The notes under the pieces are model-generated. The model made no database searches, was not told the DNA's origin, and saw only the letters and a list, made by a program, of their open reading frames with translations. This document shows positions 8,344-16,850 of a stretch of 64,000 bases of DNA, in pieces. How positions within the stretch are numbered: position 1 is the first letter of the stretch; each line of letters starts with the position of its first letter. The stretch lies in NCBI GenBank assembly GCA_965223085.1, contig OZ244981.1:682001-746000 (forward strand), in the 5' to 3' direction. Source of the stretch: CBDCVO01 sp965223085 (GTDB lineage: Bacteria > Pseudomonadota > Gammaproteobacteria > Ga0077536). The translations under genes were made by a program, and so were the position numbers.

Positions 8344-8580
8344 GTGCCGACTGTCTCGGTGTGTCGAAAGTGTGGCGGTGAAGCCAAGGTGATCGCGCGC
8401 GTTGAGGAGCAGGCGGTGATAGACGAGATACTGACTCATCTACAGGCCCAGGGTGCATTGCCGCCGCCGCCCGAATGGTTGCCGGTGGCGCGGGCCCCGC
8501 GGGATTTGGACTGGTTCGCTTCGCCCCGAGTTTTTGGTACAGCAACTGAAGGACAGCTTGCAGGGCGCCGTTTTGGCTGA
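8344..8580 (+). pseudogene. IS91/IS801-type transposase, C-terminal fragment
   Basis: The frame has CRKCGGEAKVIARVEEQAVI and ILTHL, then a proline-rich tail. This corresponds to the C-terminal zinc ribbon and tail of Y2 (IS91/IS801-like) transposases, where CPxCGG precedes an IAxIxEPAVIxxIL segment. The catalytic HUH domain and tyrosines are absent. No other gene is recognisable in 8204-8343 or 8581-8700, which I take to be insertion-sequence debris. Confidence 0.5.
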
Positions 8581-8710
8581 TGGGGACGGGCGGGGGTGAA
8601 AGCATGCGGAATCGAGTAGATTTGTCTGTTGGTACTGGATATTGGATGAAGGGTAGTTGCGTTACCGGGCTCTCAAGGCCGATCAGTGACCCGGGTGCCT
8701 TGCTCGTGAT

Positions 8711-8962
8711 GTGGGGCGGGGGTGCTTAGTCTTCCGATACTCCGAGGCCAAGAACATCACGGGCGACCTGTATCCTGGGTCGAACGCGGGGGAGATGCTC
8801 CGCTATCTCAGCGACAGCGACGTACCGAACCGGAAGATGGACCTGGTTCTCGGGCCGGACACAACGCTCTCGCCTAGGATGAAGGACTTGATCAGAGAGG
8901 CCCGTGAAGCGGGAGTCGAAGTCATTGTCAGCCCGCCGTCAGCGATGGCTCCTGGCGGCTGA
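8711..8962 (+). CDS. Orphan C-terminal module, possible polymorphic-toxin tip
   Basis: This 83-residue GTG-started frame (GDLYPGSNAGEMLRYL, KMDLVLGPDTTLSPRMKDLI, EAGVEVIVSPP) has no signal peptide and no family I recognise. Homology-like quality begins abruptly, and a stop lies just upstream in frame, as expected for the C-terminal tip of a larger protein separated from its body. It ends 15 nt before a protein with immunity-protein features and shares its high GC. That context suggests an orphan toxin/immunity cassette. This is inference; it could also be a small independent protein. Confidence 0.4.
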   Translation: MGRGCLVFRYSEAKNITGDLYPGSNAGEMLRYLSDSDVPNRKMDLVLGPDTTLSPRMKDLIREAREAGVEVIVSPPSAMAPGG

Positions 8963-8977
8963 AGCCAGGGAGCGCAC

Positions 8978-10144
8978 ATGGCATCGACGGGAGAGAAATG
9001 GTCCTTCGACCTCAGGGTCTTGCCTGGTAGTCCAGCGATCGATCACCTGGTCCCGATCTTCGAGCGGTTGTTCGGCGCCGCAGGATTGATCGAGCCGAGA
9101 AAGCTCGACCGGAACAAGATCACAGCGAGCGATCCCGTCACCCACCTGGCCGACCTCTACTCGGTCGCCCAGTCGCGGACTAAGAAGGGCCACAACATGT
9201 TCGTCGACGGCCAAGGCGCCAGCTACATCTCGGTCAGCTTCTCGTTGCGGCGCGACGCCGGGGGGACGATCGGTGGAATGATACCGGGGGTAGACCCCAA
9301 CGAATTGGTTGAGTCCGTGTCGGAGCTGATGGAGCTGACCGAAGGCCTGTTCGGCTCGGTTTTCCTCCGGGAGCTCGATGGCGGCGACGGGATCCTGAGC
9401 CGAGGTAATATCCATCTCAAGGCGGCGCGCGAGGCGCGGGGGCGCGACGCGTTCCCGTTCTGGGTGCGGTGGGGTTTGCCCGGTCTGGCGTGGCGGTCGA
9501 TGCTGGGCCGCCCGTTCGTCGAGCTGGTCGGCAAGGACCGGCTCCGTGCCGTCGGCCCCGACCTGGCATGGCCGGTGGGCGAGCACTGGGTCGTCGCCGG
9601 CTGCGACGACCCAGCGGAGTGGACCGTCGACCCGATGTGCTCCCAGGAGCGGTCGCTGATCGATCAGCTCGGCCCTGAGCACTTCTTCGACGTGGAGACC
9701 GGTCGCCGGCCCACGGTGCTGCCCAAGCTCCCCCCTCACCCGTCGTTTCCTGTCACGTTCAAGGATGCGGAACCAACGCCGACGCCAGAGCCGGCGGATC
9801 CCGATCCTCTCGACCAGCTCAGGGCGAAGGCGGCATGGGTCGTGCAGCGGATGACGGAGATGATCCCCGACTTCGAGGACGATGCCCAGCTGTACTGGGT
9901 CGAGGAGTTCCTGCGCGACAGCGCGGCCGACGACCACGACTACCTGGTCGATCTCTACGGGGCGTGGCTGGGCGAGCACCTGCGGAAGGCGATCGACGGG
10001 ACATGGGTCGAAACCGCCGACGGGTGGATGGTCCGCGGTCCCAACGGCGCCATCCACGATCCCCACGGTCGGATGCGGGCCTACCTCGAGGACAACACCG
10101 CAGAGCTCGACCCCTGGATCCGTTCGATCACCGATCCCGGCTGA
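8978..10144 (+). CDS. Imm52/DUF3396-like immunity protein with C-terminal DUF3806-like domain
   Basis: The 388-residue cytoplasmic protein (no signal, no membrane segment) has two parts joined by a Pro/Glu-rich linker (about residues 262-275). The first (WSFDLRVLPG, NELVESVSELM, WVRWGLPGLAW, SMLGRPFVELVG, LAWPVGEHWVV) resembles the Imm52/DUF3396 group found beside polymorphic or type VI toxins. The second (AQLYWVEEFLRD, YLVDLYGAWLGEHL, GTWVETADGWMV, IHDPHGRM) looks like DUF3806. GC and codon choice (heavy use of GCC, CTG, GTC) differ from flanking genes, suggesting transfer. ATG 8978 has AGGGAGCGC upstream. Function is inferred from resemblance and context. Confidence 0.5.
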   Translation: MASTGEKWSFDLRVLPGSPAIDHLVPIFERLFGAAGLIEPRKLDRNKITASDPVTHLADLYSVAQSRTKKGHNMFVDGQGASYISVSFSLRRDAGGTIGGMIPGVDPNELVESVSELMELTEGLFGSVFLRELDGGDGILSRGNIHLKAAREARGRDAFPFWVRWGLPGLAWRSMLGRPFVELVGKDRLRAVGPDLAWPVGEHWVVAGCDDPAEWTVDPMCSQERSLIDQLGPEHFFDVETGRRPTVLPKLPPHPSFPVTFKDAEPTPTPEPADPDPLDQLRAKAAWVVQRMTEMIPDFEDDAQLYWVEEFLRDSAADDHDYLVDLYGAWLGEHLRKAIDGTWVETADGWMVRGPNGAIHDPHGRMRAYLEDNTAELDPWIRSITDPG

Positions 10145-10188
10145 CCGATCGTCGGATCGTTAGCGAGCAAATCATCGCAAGGAAGCGA

Positions 10189-10941
10189 TCATGTTGCCGT
10201 TGCCGGCTGGCAGGGAAGCCAGTCCGGGTGTCGGCGCGCCGCTGTATGTGCGGCATCGCCCGGAATCGGTGGCCGGCATGCGCCGGAATCCGCACCCACC
10301 TCCCCGAGTCGCTCGGTGTATTTGATCGAGACGTATTGAACACCACGGTCGCTGTGGTGAATCAGTTCCTCCTGTTCAACCTGTCGGTCGTACAGAGCTT
10401 GCTCCAGGGCATCAAGCGCAATGTCTGTTCGAAGTGAGTTCGATACACGCCAGCCGACGATGCGACGAGCAACAGCGTCGCTCACGAAGGCGACGTAGAT
10501 GAAGCCGCGCCAGGTCGCCACGTAGCTCAGATCGGCCACCCAGAGCGCGTTGGGGCGATCGACTGAAAAATCTCGATTCACCGCGTCCATTGGGCGATCT
10601 TCCACTAACGCCGGTATCGTGGTGATGACTTTCTTGCTACGTGTAACTCCACGAATTCCAATGATTTTCATGAGGCGTTCGACGGTGCAACGCGCCACTT
10701 CGATGGTTTCTCGATTGAGCTGCAGCCAGACTTTCCGAGCACCATAGACGCTGAGGTTCTCCTCCCAGACCCGCTCGATCTCTGGCATCAGCAGCTCGTC
10801 TCGTTTGGCACGACCCGAACGACGCTCCGGATCTCGATGTTTGGCTTTGTGTTCGTAGGAGGTCGATGGAGCAAGCGGCAGCGTGTTGCAGATCGGCTCG
10901 ACTCCGTATCGATCCTTGTGATCCTCAATGTAGGCGATCAT
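10189..10941 (-). pseudogene. IS3-family OrfB, C-terminus replaced
   Basis: The frame shows LYGARKVWLQL-like YGARKVWLQLNRE, WVADLSYVATWRGFIYVAFV (first Asp), DAVARRIVGW (second Asp) and HHSDRGVQYVSIKYTERL, all standard for IS3-group OrfB. The normal continuation with SYDNALAE and the catalytic Glu is missing; instead GADSGACRPP and other unrelated residues follow. The protein is inactive. The point of divergence coincides with CCGGAAT-containing sequence typical of IS21-family ends. Confidence 0.8.
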
Positions 10942-11312
10942 TTCTTCAGTTTGCGGTCGAGCTCCGCCTGGGCGAAAAAAACCGAGGCCGTCTTCATAAT
11001 CTCGTTGGCTCGCCGGAGTTCCCGATTCTCCTTCTCGAGCGCCTTCATCCGTGCTCGATCATCAGAGGGCAGCCCTTCACGGCGACCCGTATCGACTTCT
11101 TCCTGTTCTACCCAACTGCGCAGCGTCTCGGGCGTGCAACCGATCTTCGTTGATATCGACACCATAGCCGCCCATCGGGACTCGTAGTTCGTTTCGTTTT
11201 CAAGCAACACCCGGACCGCTCGCTCTCTCACCTCGGGGAAATATCGTTTTGCTTTTGTTCATGCTCCAACCCTCTCAAGAGTTGGAGCCTCCAAAAATCC
11301 CGGGGCGATTCA
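10190..11312 (-). mobile_element. Second IS3-family element, degenerate at both ends
   Basis: The element's left terminus is at 11312-11289 (minus strand TGAATCGCCCCGGGATTTTT then GGAG), a typical IS3 terminal sequence. A 26-nt stretch beyond it (11263-11288) forms a GCTCCAAC/GTTGGAGC hairpin. Both transposase frames are damaged (see orfA and orfB). The right terminus is lost: after about 10305 the sequence changes to IS21-like terminal repeats. The element separates the immunity-like gene from an IS6 remnant. Confidence 0.75.
10938..11262 (-). pseudogene. IS3-family OrfA with a one-base frameshift near the start
   Basis: From ATG 11262 the expected start of this OrfA type (MNKSKRYFPEVRERAVR) is recovered only if one base is removed from the A-run at 11246-11249. 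As it stands the ATG frame reads MNKSKTIFPRG and is lost. The downstream frame (RERAVRVLLENE, GCTPETLRSWV, KENRELRRANEIMKTASVFF) is intact to a stop overlapping orfB by 4 nt. The slip is in a homopolymer. Confidence 0.7.
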
Positions 11313-11393
11313 GTAGCTTCCCGCTGAAGGGTGCCGGCGCCCATCAGGCGAGAGTACCCGCTGGCGAGCTACCTTAAAGGCGGTTTATACGTT

Positions 11394-11639
11394 CTATACG
11401 CCGTCCAGGTAAAAAGTATCGCCGTAGCCTCGGTGATTGCGTTTCAATCGTCACGCATACCCCGACCCAAATTTAATGCACCATAACCGGATCGATTCAT
11501 AGCTCACGACAATGCCTCGTTCTGCGAGTATATCTTCAACGTCTCGATGACTGAGATTGAACCGAAAGTAGGTCCACACCGCATATTGAATTATTTCTGC
11601 CGGAAAACTGCGCCGTGTGTACAGCGGTCTAGGATGTAC
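11394..11639 (-). pseudogene. IS6-family transposase, N-terminal fragment with in-frame stop
   Basis: On the minus strand the frame reads RRSFPAEIIQYAVWTYFRFN, LSHRDVEDILAERGIVVSYE, SIRLWCIKFGSGYA, then TGA (11453-11451), RLKRNHRGYGDTFYLDGV and a stop. This is the helix-turn-helix and the first catalytic Asp (FYLD) of IS6-family transposases. The rest of the DDE domain is missing. No other gene is visible between 11313 and 11693. Confidence 0.65.
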
Positions 11640-11693
11640 TCATCGAATCATTACCGTTCAACGCTACTTAAGTTGCCAATACCAGCATGACGC

Positions 11694-12194
11694 TTAGTTC
11701 GCAAGCGCGTCGAACGGCTTCAGCTCTTGTTCCGGTTCGCCAGCGACGCGCCATTGGAATAAACGCTCATCGGTTGCGCGCAGGCGACGGCTGACCTCAC
11801 GACCGAGGTTCATCTGCAGGAGTGCGAACTGCTCAAGATCCTGTTGGTACAAGGCAAGTATTGTGCTCGTCGTAATACGCAATAGCTGGCTTGGTTCGAT
11901 TATGAATACAGAAGCGCTGCGGGTATGCATATCTATGAGCGACATCTCGCCAAATGCATCCCCGGCGCTCAAATCGTGGAGCACATATTGCTGCTTCCGC
12001 CAATTCTTAACGATCGCGACTTTGCCTTCCTCGATGACAAACATCGCGTCCGCATCGTCGCCTTCGCGAAAAACGATATCGCCACGTTCAAAATGCAGTT
12101 GCTCACTGCGTTGGAGAATAAAACTCAAGGTCTCGGTGGACAAAGCACCGAATACAGCAACCTTACGCAAGCACGCTTGCTTCAATTCAAACAT
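11694..12194 (-). CDS. Cyclic-nucleotide-binding domain protein
   Basis: The 166-residue protein is essentially one CRP-type cNMP-binding beta-roll: HFERGDIVFREGDDADAMFV, EEGKVAIV, LHDLSAGDAFGEMSLID and RSASVFIIEPSQLLRI. The phosphate-binding cassette is GEMSLIDMHTRSAS, with Glu, Arg and Ser in the usual places. There is no C-terminal HTH, so it is not a CRP/FNR transcription factor but more likely a stand-alone sensor or regulatory subunit. It lies alone with a 338-nt upstream region. Its target is unknown. Confidence 0.8.
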   Translation of the reverse strand: MFELKQACLRKVAVFGALSTETLSFILQRSEQLHFERGDIVFREGDDADAMFVIEEGKVAIVKNWRKQQYVLHDLSAGDAFGEMSLIDMHTRSASVFIIEPSQLLRITTSTILALYQQDLEQFALLQMNLGREVSRRLRATDERLFQWRVAGEPEQELKPFDALAN

Positions 12195-12453
12195 GCTAGG
12201 CTCCTCGCCAAACTCGAGAATTCAAATTTCCTTAGGCACTTGGCGCACCATTATATCGAAGTCACTCATGCTGCTGCCTTGACGCAGCGCGTCAGTTGGA
12301 GACAACGGGGCAGCCGGGATCGCGTCCCTTACCGAACGCGTCGGTCGACGCCACTTGTCAATGCCGACTGCGGTGGTGAGCTGACGCGTTAATCAGACGC
12401 TGGACGCCTACGGCAATTATTGTTGGAGGCCCCGCGATGAATCGGAACAGGAC

Positions 12454-12469
12454 AATATCTCGAGATATT
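12454..12469. repeat. 16-bp perfect palindrome AATATCTCGAGATATT
   Basis: A perfect palindrome lies in the otherwise empty 338-nt stretch (12195-12532) between the PIN-domain gene and the cNMP-binding gene, both on the minus strand. It could be an operator upstream of the cNMP gene, although it is 260 nt from its start. I see no other feature in this interval. Confidence 0.35.
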
Positions 12470-12532
12470 CATCTAATAACCGTAGTGCATACCGTTGAAG
12501 TAAGATATATTGAAGCTTCTCCCCTTCTGTGA

Positions 12533-12910
12533 TTATTTCAATAATGCGAAAGCAGGCTGTTTCGAAACCTTTCGGTCAAAAGTAACTGTAGCGTTACCGC
12601 CTACTGACTCGTTAACGCGCGCCAGCAAGTGATCGGGGAACTCCACGTTCGATTTTCTATAGTCATCCAGTGCGCGCCACACCACGTTCGGCGTCGAAAC
12701 TGCTAATCGGTCGACCTCTAAAAACTTTGCGATGATGACCGCGATTTCCCCGTAATGGCTTTCTCGTACCGCTGCCAGCTCGCATAATGCGATTGGGCCA
12801 ATGTAGCACGGGTGATCTTCGGTGCAGAAAATTTCTATAAAGCAGGAGGCCTGCGCGGTTTGTTTTGGGTCATCCTGTACCAAATAGCGCACGAGCACGT
12901 TGGTATCCAA
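12533..12910 (-). CDS. PIN-domain ribonuclease, VapC-like
   Basis: The 125-residue protein starts at TTG (LDTNVLVRYLVQDDP) and holds PIN-domain acidic residues: Asp2 in DTNVL, Glu in LCELAAV, Asp in DHLLA and a late Asp in TFDRKV. VapC toxins cleave specific RNAs. An in-frame TAA sits a few codons upstream, so only a TTG start is possible; usual family members begin with an extra M(I/K)xx. No antitoxin gene is recognisable upstream, where a short frame (minus 12835-13044) resembles a piece of a molybdenum-hydroxylase subunit. The gene may be an orphan or a 5'-eroded toxin. Confidence 0.65.
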   Translation of the reverse strand: MDTNVLVRYLVQDDPKQTAQASCFIEIFCTEDHPCYIGPIALCELAAVRESHYGEIAVIIAKFLEVDRLAVSTPNVVWRALDDYRKSNVEFPDHLLARVNESVGGNATVTFDRKVSKQPAFALLK

Positions 12911-13186
12911 ACCTTGCCTGTTTTACCGCCACAGGCTTTCACAATCGCTTGCAGATCATCAATAGAGACGGGAGAGAACCACAGGGTCTCCTGTCGGGGC
13001 GTGTACCGTGGCGCGGACTTGTTGACGCCGGCCGAGCTGACCACGACACTATCAATCGATGGGATTGCGGCACTTGAGCTGTATCAATTCGGCTGATCAG
13101 CTTGCCTTTTATCCTGCCAACTAGACAAAACGGCGTGGTCCGATCCCGATGCGGCATCGGGCAGCCATCGAGAGGAGATAATCATC

Positions 13187-14041
13187 GTGGAACTCAAAGA
13201 AGTAATCGGACGGCGCCGCTCAATGCGGTTTCTACGCCCTTATAAGCCCGTCGAACGCGAAAAAATCCAGAAGATGCTGGAAGCGGCACGACTAGCGTCG
13301 TTCTGGGGTAACGTGCAGGCGCTCGATGCGGTCGTCATCGAACGCGCAACGGCCTCGCAGGAACTCATCGATGCGCTACCGACCGGTACCGCGATCGGCG
13401 GATTTCAGTTTCGCACCGCACCAGTGTGCATCATCTGGTATTTGAACTGGGATCGGATCCCGAATCAGGACAAGCGCCTGCACGAACTCGTCGATGCCGG
13501 TGCGCTCGGGGTCAACCCGGAAAAGAGTCACAAGTATCTAGATGACGTATTGGTCCCGTTTTTCGAAGGCGCCATCGAAGGGATCAAGAAAGGAGGCATC
13601 ACCGAGGTCGATTGCGGACAGGGTATCGCACAGGCGACACTGGTCGCCTATGAGGAAGGTCTCGGGACCTGTGTGTTGGCCGGTTTCGTGGGCAAGAAAC
13701 TGAAAAGGATATTGGGCATACCAAAGAACGGCGACATCCTGCTGCTGCAGACTGTCGGCTACCCGATGGAAGATCCGCAAGCGGGTGGTCAACGGCCGAA
13801 GCTGCCGTTCGAAGAGAAATTCCATTTGAACAAGGTCGGCGACCCGTTCCCGCGCAGCGACGCGGTAGTCGAAGAGCTGCAAGAAGCGAAAATGATCTGT
13901 GAAACGGCGCCGTTGCCGTACCGCCGAGCAGAGTTGCAGGTGTTGCAGGAAATGTACGGGTTGAGCGAGGTCTTCGGCGATGAGATCCCGGAGATCATCA
14001 AGGCCGCCGAAGAGGAAGCGAAGGAAGACGACGGCGGTTAG
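13187..14041 (+). CDS. Nitroreductase-family flavoprotein
   Basis: The 284-residue protein opens VIGRRRSMRFLRPYKPVERE, the FMN-binding Arg cluster of nitroreductases. It contains ARLASFWGNVQ in the second FMN-contact position, then QATLVAYEEGLGTCVLAG, LGIPKNGDILLLQTVGYP. It is longer than typical (~220) because of an acidic, helical C-terminal tail. GTG 13187 is preceded by AGAGGAG at 9 nt. It is the first of four same-strand genes (nitroreductase, adenylating ligase, MetE-like, SDR) and could reduce or dehydrogenate a cyclic or nitroaromatic substrate. Substrate is unknown. Confidence 0.8.
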   Translation: MELKEVIGRRRSMRFLRPYKPVEREKIQKMLEAARLASFWGNVQALDAVVIERATASQELIDALPTGTAIGGFQFRTAPVCIIWYLNWDRIPNQDKRLHELVDAGALGVNPEKSHKYLDDVLVPFFEGAIEGIKKGGITEVDCGQGIAQATLVAYEEGLGTCVLAGFVGKKLKRILGIPKNGDILLLQTVGYPMEDPQAGGQRPKLPFEEKFHLNKVGDPFPRSDAVVEELQEAKMICETAPLPYRRAELQVLQEMYGLSEVFGDEIPEIIKAAEEEAKEDDGG

Positions 14042-14117
14042 CGTTGAGTCGCACCGGCGTACGCGCCGCGGTGGCGCGTGCGCCATACGCAACGGATAGC
14101 ACAGCAACGGGAACGAG

Positions 14118-15479
14118 ATGACGGTGAACGAACGGGCGTACTGGAACGTGGAAATGGAGTCGCTGCTCGGCAGCGAGCAGATGCGCGCCATTCAACTGAA
14201 CCGTCTCCGCGAGCGAGTTGCTGCGCTATTCGCGCATGCGCCATATTTTGCCGGGTTATTGCGCGATAGCGGGGTGCGCGACCCGCAAGATATCCAGTCA
14301 CTAGAAGGCTGGTCCAAGGCCTTGCCGCCGTTCACGAAAGCCGTGTACCGGGAAGTGGTGGACTCCCGCGACGGCGATATCTATCGTTTTCTCGACGATA
14401 CCTTACCCGTACCGTTGGACGATCTTGTGTGCATGGCGGCGACTTCCGGTACGACGGGCGATCCCCAACCTTACCCCCTCACCCGTGTGGACATCGACGA
14501 CCTGTGGGGCGAGTTCATGCTGCGCGCCCGCTACCGTTGCGGCGTGCGCCCGGGTGATCGCATCGTGCACGCATTTGCTCTGTCGATGTTTCTAGCTGGC
14601 GTTCCGATCCTACAATGCAGTCGCAGCGATGGCACGATGCAGATCCCGGTCGGCGCGGAGCCCGGTGCGGCGCGCATTCTCAAAACCGCGAAGTTTTTTC
14701 GGGGCAACGTAATGATGTCGACCCCGTCGTTAACCGAGCACCTCATCGAGCGCGCCCCAGAGATTCTCGGCGACGATATCGGCTCGCTCGGGATCAAGAT
14801 ATTGATCTGCGGCGGCGAGCCGGGCGCCGGTATTCCCGAGGTGCGCGAGCGCATCGAGTCTGCTTACGGCGCGCAACTCTTCGACTGTGGTGCGGGTTTA
14901 GGCGTTTCCTGCGCACATCCCGAATATCAGGGCATGCATTGGATCGGCGACGATCTGTGCGTCTACGAACTCGTCGATCCCGCGACCCACGAGTCCATTC
15001 CGCTGACCGACGGCGCGGAAGGCGAGGCCGTGTTCACGTCGCTCGTCGGCGGCGGCTTCGGCTGGACCCGGATCAGCCTCGGCGACGTCCATCGGGTCGA
15101 GGTTTCGCCGTGTCCCTGCGGTCATACCGGTTTCCGTTACCGCATCGTCGGTCGCACGGACGACATGCTCAAGGTCAAGGGCGTGATCGTCTACCCAGCG
15201 GCGATAGACGCGGTGGTCGCGAGCTTCATTCCGCGTGTCACCGGGGAATTCCGCATCGCGCTGAACGAACCGCCGCCGCGCGTCGTGCCGCCATTGAAAC
15301 TTCGCATCGAACGCGGCGAGGACACCCAGACCTCGGACTGCGAGGAGTTAGGCAAGGACATCATCGGCGCTATGAAGGCGCGTCTGAAATTCACGCCCGT
15401 GATCGAATGGCTGGAGCCGTTCGCACTCGAACGCAGCGCGCACAAGACGAAGTTCATCGAGATCACGGGTAAGACCTGA
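14118..15479 (+). CDS. Phenylacetate-CoA-ligase-like adenylate-forming enzyme
   Basis: The 453-residue protein shows the PaaK-type architecture: ATSGTTGDPQPYPLT (P-loop), a central GGEPGAGIPEVRERIE, GEAVFTSLVGGGFGWTRISL, CPCGHTGFRYRIVGRTDDML, then KVKGVIVYP and the C-terminal lid. Such enzymes make acyl-CoA from aryl or other carboxylic acids via acyl-AMP. The Cys pair in CPCG is usual in PaaK relatives. It starts 76 nt after the nitroreductase. I infer activation of a ring-derived acid in the same pathway. Confidence 0.8.
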   Translation: MTVNERAYWNVEMESLLGSEQMRAIQLNRLRERVAALFAHAPYFAGLLRDSGVRDPQDIQSLEGWSKALPPFTKAVYREVVDSRDGDIYRFLDDTLPVPLDDLVCMAATSGTTGDPQPYPLTRVDIDDLWGEFMLRARYRCGVRPGDRIVHAFALSMFLAGVPILQCSRSDGTMQIPVGAEPGAARILKTAKFFRGNVMMSTPSLTEHLIERAPEILGDDIGSLGIKILICGGEPGAGIPEVRERIESAYGAQLFDCGAGLGVSCAHPEYQGMHWIGDDLCVYELVDPATHESIPLTDGAEGEAVFTSLVGGGFGWTRISLGDVHRVEVSPCPCGHTGFRYRIVGRTDDMLKVKGVIVYPAAIDAVVASFIPRVTGEFRIALNEPPPRVVPPLKLRIERGEDTQTSDCEELGKDIIGAMKARLKFTPVIEWLEPFALERSAHKTKFIEITGKT

Positions 15480-15641
15480 TGGCCCTGCGGTTGGCTAAGA
15501 GCTTGGCGCCCCGAGTGTTAACGCTTGCGGTTTGCACACGTGCTCGCAAGGAAGTGGCACCTAAATGAGCCGCGATCGTGCCTCGCCTCACTGGTAACAA
15601 ATAGCGGCGACAAAACCTAAGCGACAGGACACCGAAGGCAT

Positions 15642-16799
15642 ATGGGTAACGCAGGAAAACGGATCTCAACGACGCATGTCGGAAGCTTGCCGCGCCCCGA
15701 GTCACTGGTCGCACTGTTACAGCAGAAGCATCGTGGTGAGCCGTACTGCGAAACTGAGTTTAATCGCGCGGTCGCTGATGCGGTAAGCGAGGTGGTGAAG
15801 AAGCAGATCGACGTCGGTGTCGATATCGTCGGCGACGGTGAAATGGGTAAGATTAGCTACGCGAGCTACATCACAACGCGCCTAAATGGTTTTGGTGGCA
15901 AGCCCCGTAAGGGCCACGTCGCCCAAGATCTGGCGGATTTCCGTAATCTGGCGATGCGCTTGGTCGCGATTGGCGCGGTGATCCCCGACACCAGCGGTTA
16001 TGCATGCACGGGTCCGGTATCTGCGGGCGACGACAAGGAACTTCGCGCCGACCTCGAGAATCTGCAAAAAGCCAAAGACGCGATGAGCCCGATCGGCACG
16101 TTCATGAGCGCCGCTTCGCCCGGCGTCATCACGGTATTTCAACAGAACGAATACTACGACAACGAAGACGAATACATCGAGGCGGTCGCCGAAGCCATGC
16201 GCCCCGAGTACGAAGCGATCGTTGCGGCGGGACACGTGCTCCAGCTGGATTGCCCCGATCTCGCGATGAACCGGCATTTGGGCTTCGCGCGCGAATCGCA
16301 AGAAGCGTTCCTCGCGAGCGTGGAACGCAACGTGGCCGCGATAAATCACGCGACCCGCAATATCGCGCCCGCAGCCATGCGCTTACATCTGTGTTGGGGC
16401 AACTACGAGGGCCCGCATCACCGTGACATCCCACTTCGAGACATCCTGCCCGCCGTATTGAAGGCGCGACCGGCGGGACTGTTGTTCGAAGCCGCTAACT
16501 GTCGCCACGCGCATGAGTTCGTAGATTTCGTGGAAGTCGCGATCCCGGAAGACAAAATACTGATCCCCGGCGTACTCGATACCTGTACCAATTACGTAGA
16601 ACACCCCGAGCTTATCGCGCAGCGTCTGTGCCGCTTCGCCGATTTCGTCGGACCCGAACGGATCATGGCCGGCAACGATTGCGGCTTTTCTACATTCGCC
16701 GGTTATCCAACGGTGGATCCCGAGGTTGTTTGGGCGAAGTTCGAGTCCATGGCACAAGGTGTTCGTTTGGCGGAGGAACGCCTGTTCAATGCGAAGTAG
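15642..16799 (+). CDS. MetE C-terminal-like zinc methyltransferase/transferase
   Basis: This 385-residue protein corresponds to the catalytic half of cobalamin-independent methionine synthase. Zinc ligands are all visible: His249 and Cys251 in HLCWGNYEG, Glu283 in LLFEAANC, Cys347 in AGNDCGFSTF. The N-terminal half of MetE is absent, so it is not a full MetE. Relatives of this stand-alone type include thiol-alkylating enzymes such as epoxyalkane:coenzyme M transferase and demethylases. Between a CoA ligase and an SDR, a catabolic thiol or methyl transfer seems more likely than methionine synthesis, but this is inference. Confidence 0.75.
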   Translation: MGNAGKRISTTHVGSLPRPESLVALLQQKHRGEPYCETEFNRAVADAVSEVVKKQIDVGVDIVGDGEMGKISYASYITTRLNGFGGKPRKGHVAQDLADFRNLAMRLVAIGAVIPDTSGYACTGPVSAGDDKELRADLENLQKAKDAMSPIGTFMSAASPGVITVFQQNEYYDNEDEYIEAVAEAMRPEYEAIVAAGHVLQLDCPDLAMNRHLGFARESQEAFLASVERNVAAINHATRNIAPAAMRLHLCWGNYEGPHHRDIPLRDILPAVLKARPAGLLFEAANCRHAHEFVDFVEVAIPEDKILIPGVLDTCTNYVEHPELIAQRLCRFADFVGPERIMAGNDCGFSTFAGYPTVDPEVVWAKFESMAQGVRLAEERLFNAK

Positions 16800-16850
16800 A
16801 CTGGGCCCGCCCGCAAGTTAGCAGAAAGCGTCGTTCGCGAGGATAGGACA

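Noticed and set aside
12425..12531. Plus-strand 31-codon frame starting MNRNRTISRDIH
   Set aside because: Although a GGAGG-like site precedes it, it is very short, has no motif and overlaps the palindrome; not supported as a gene.
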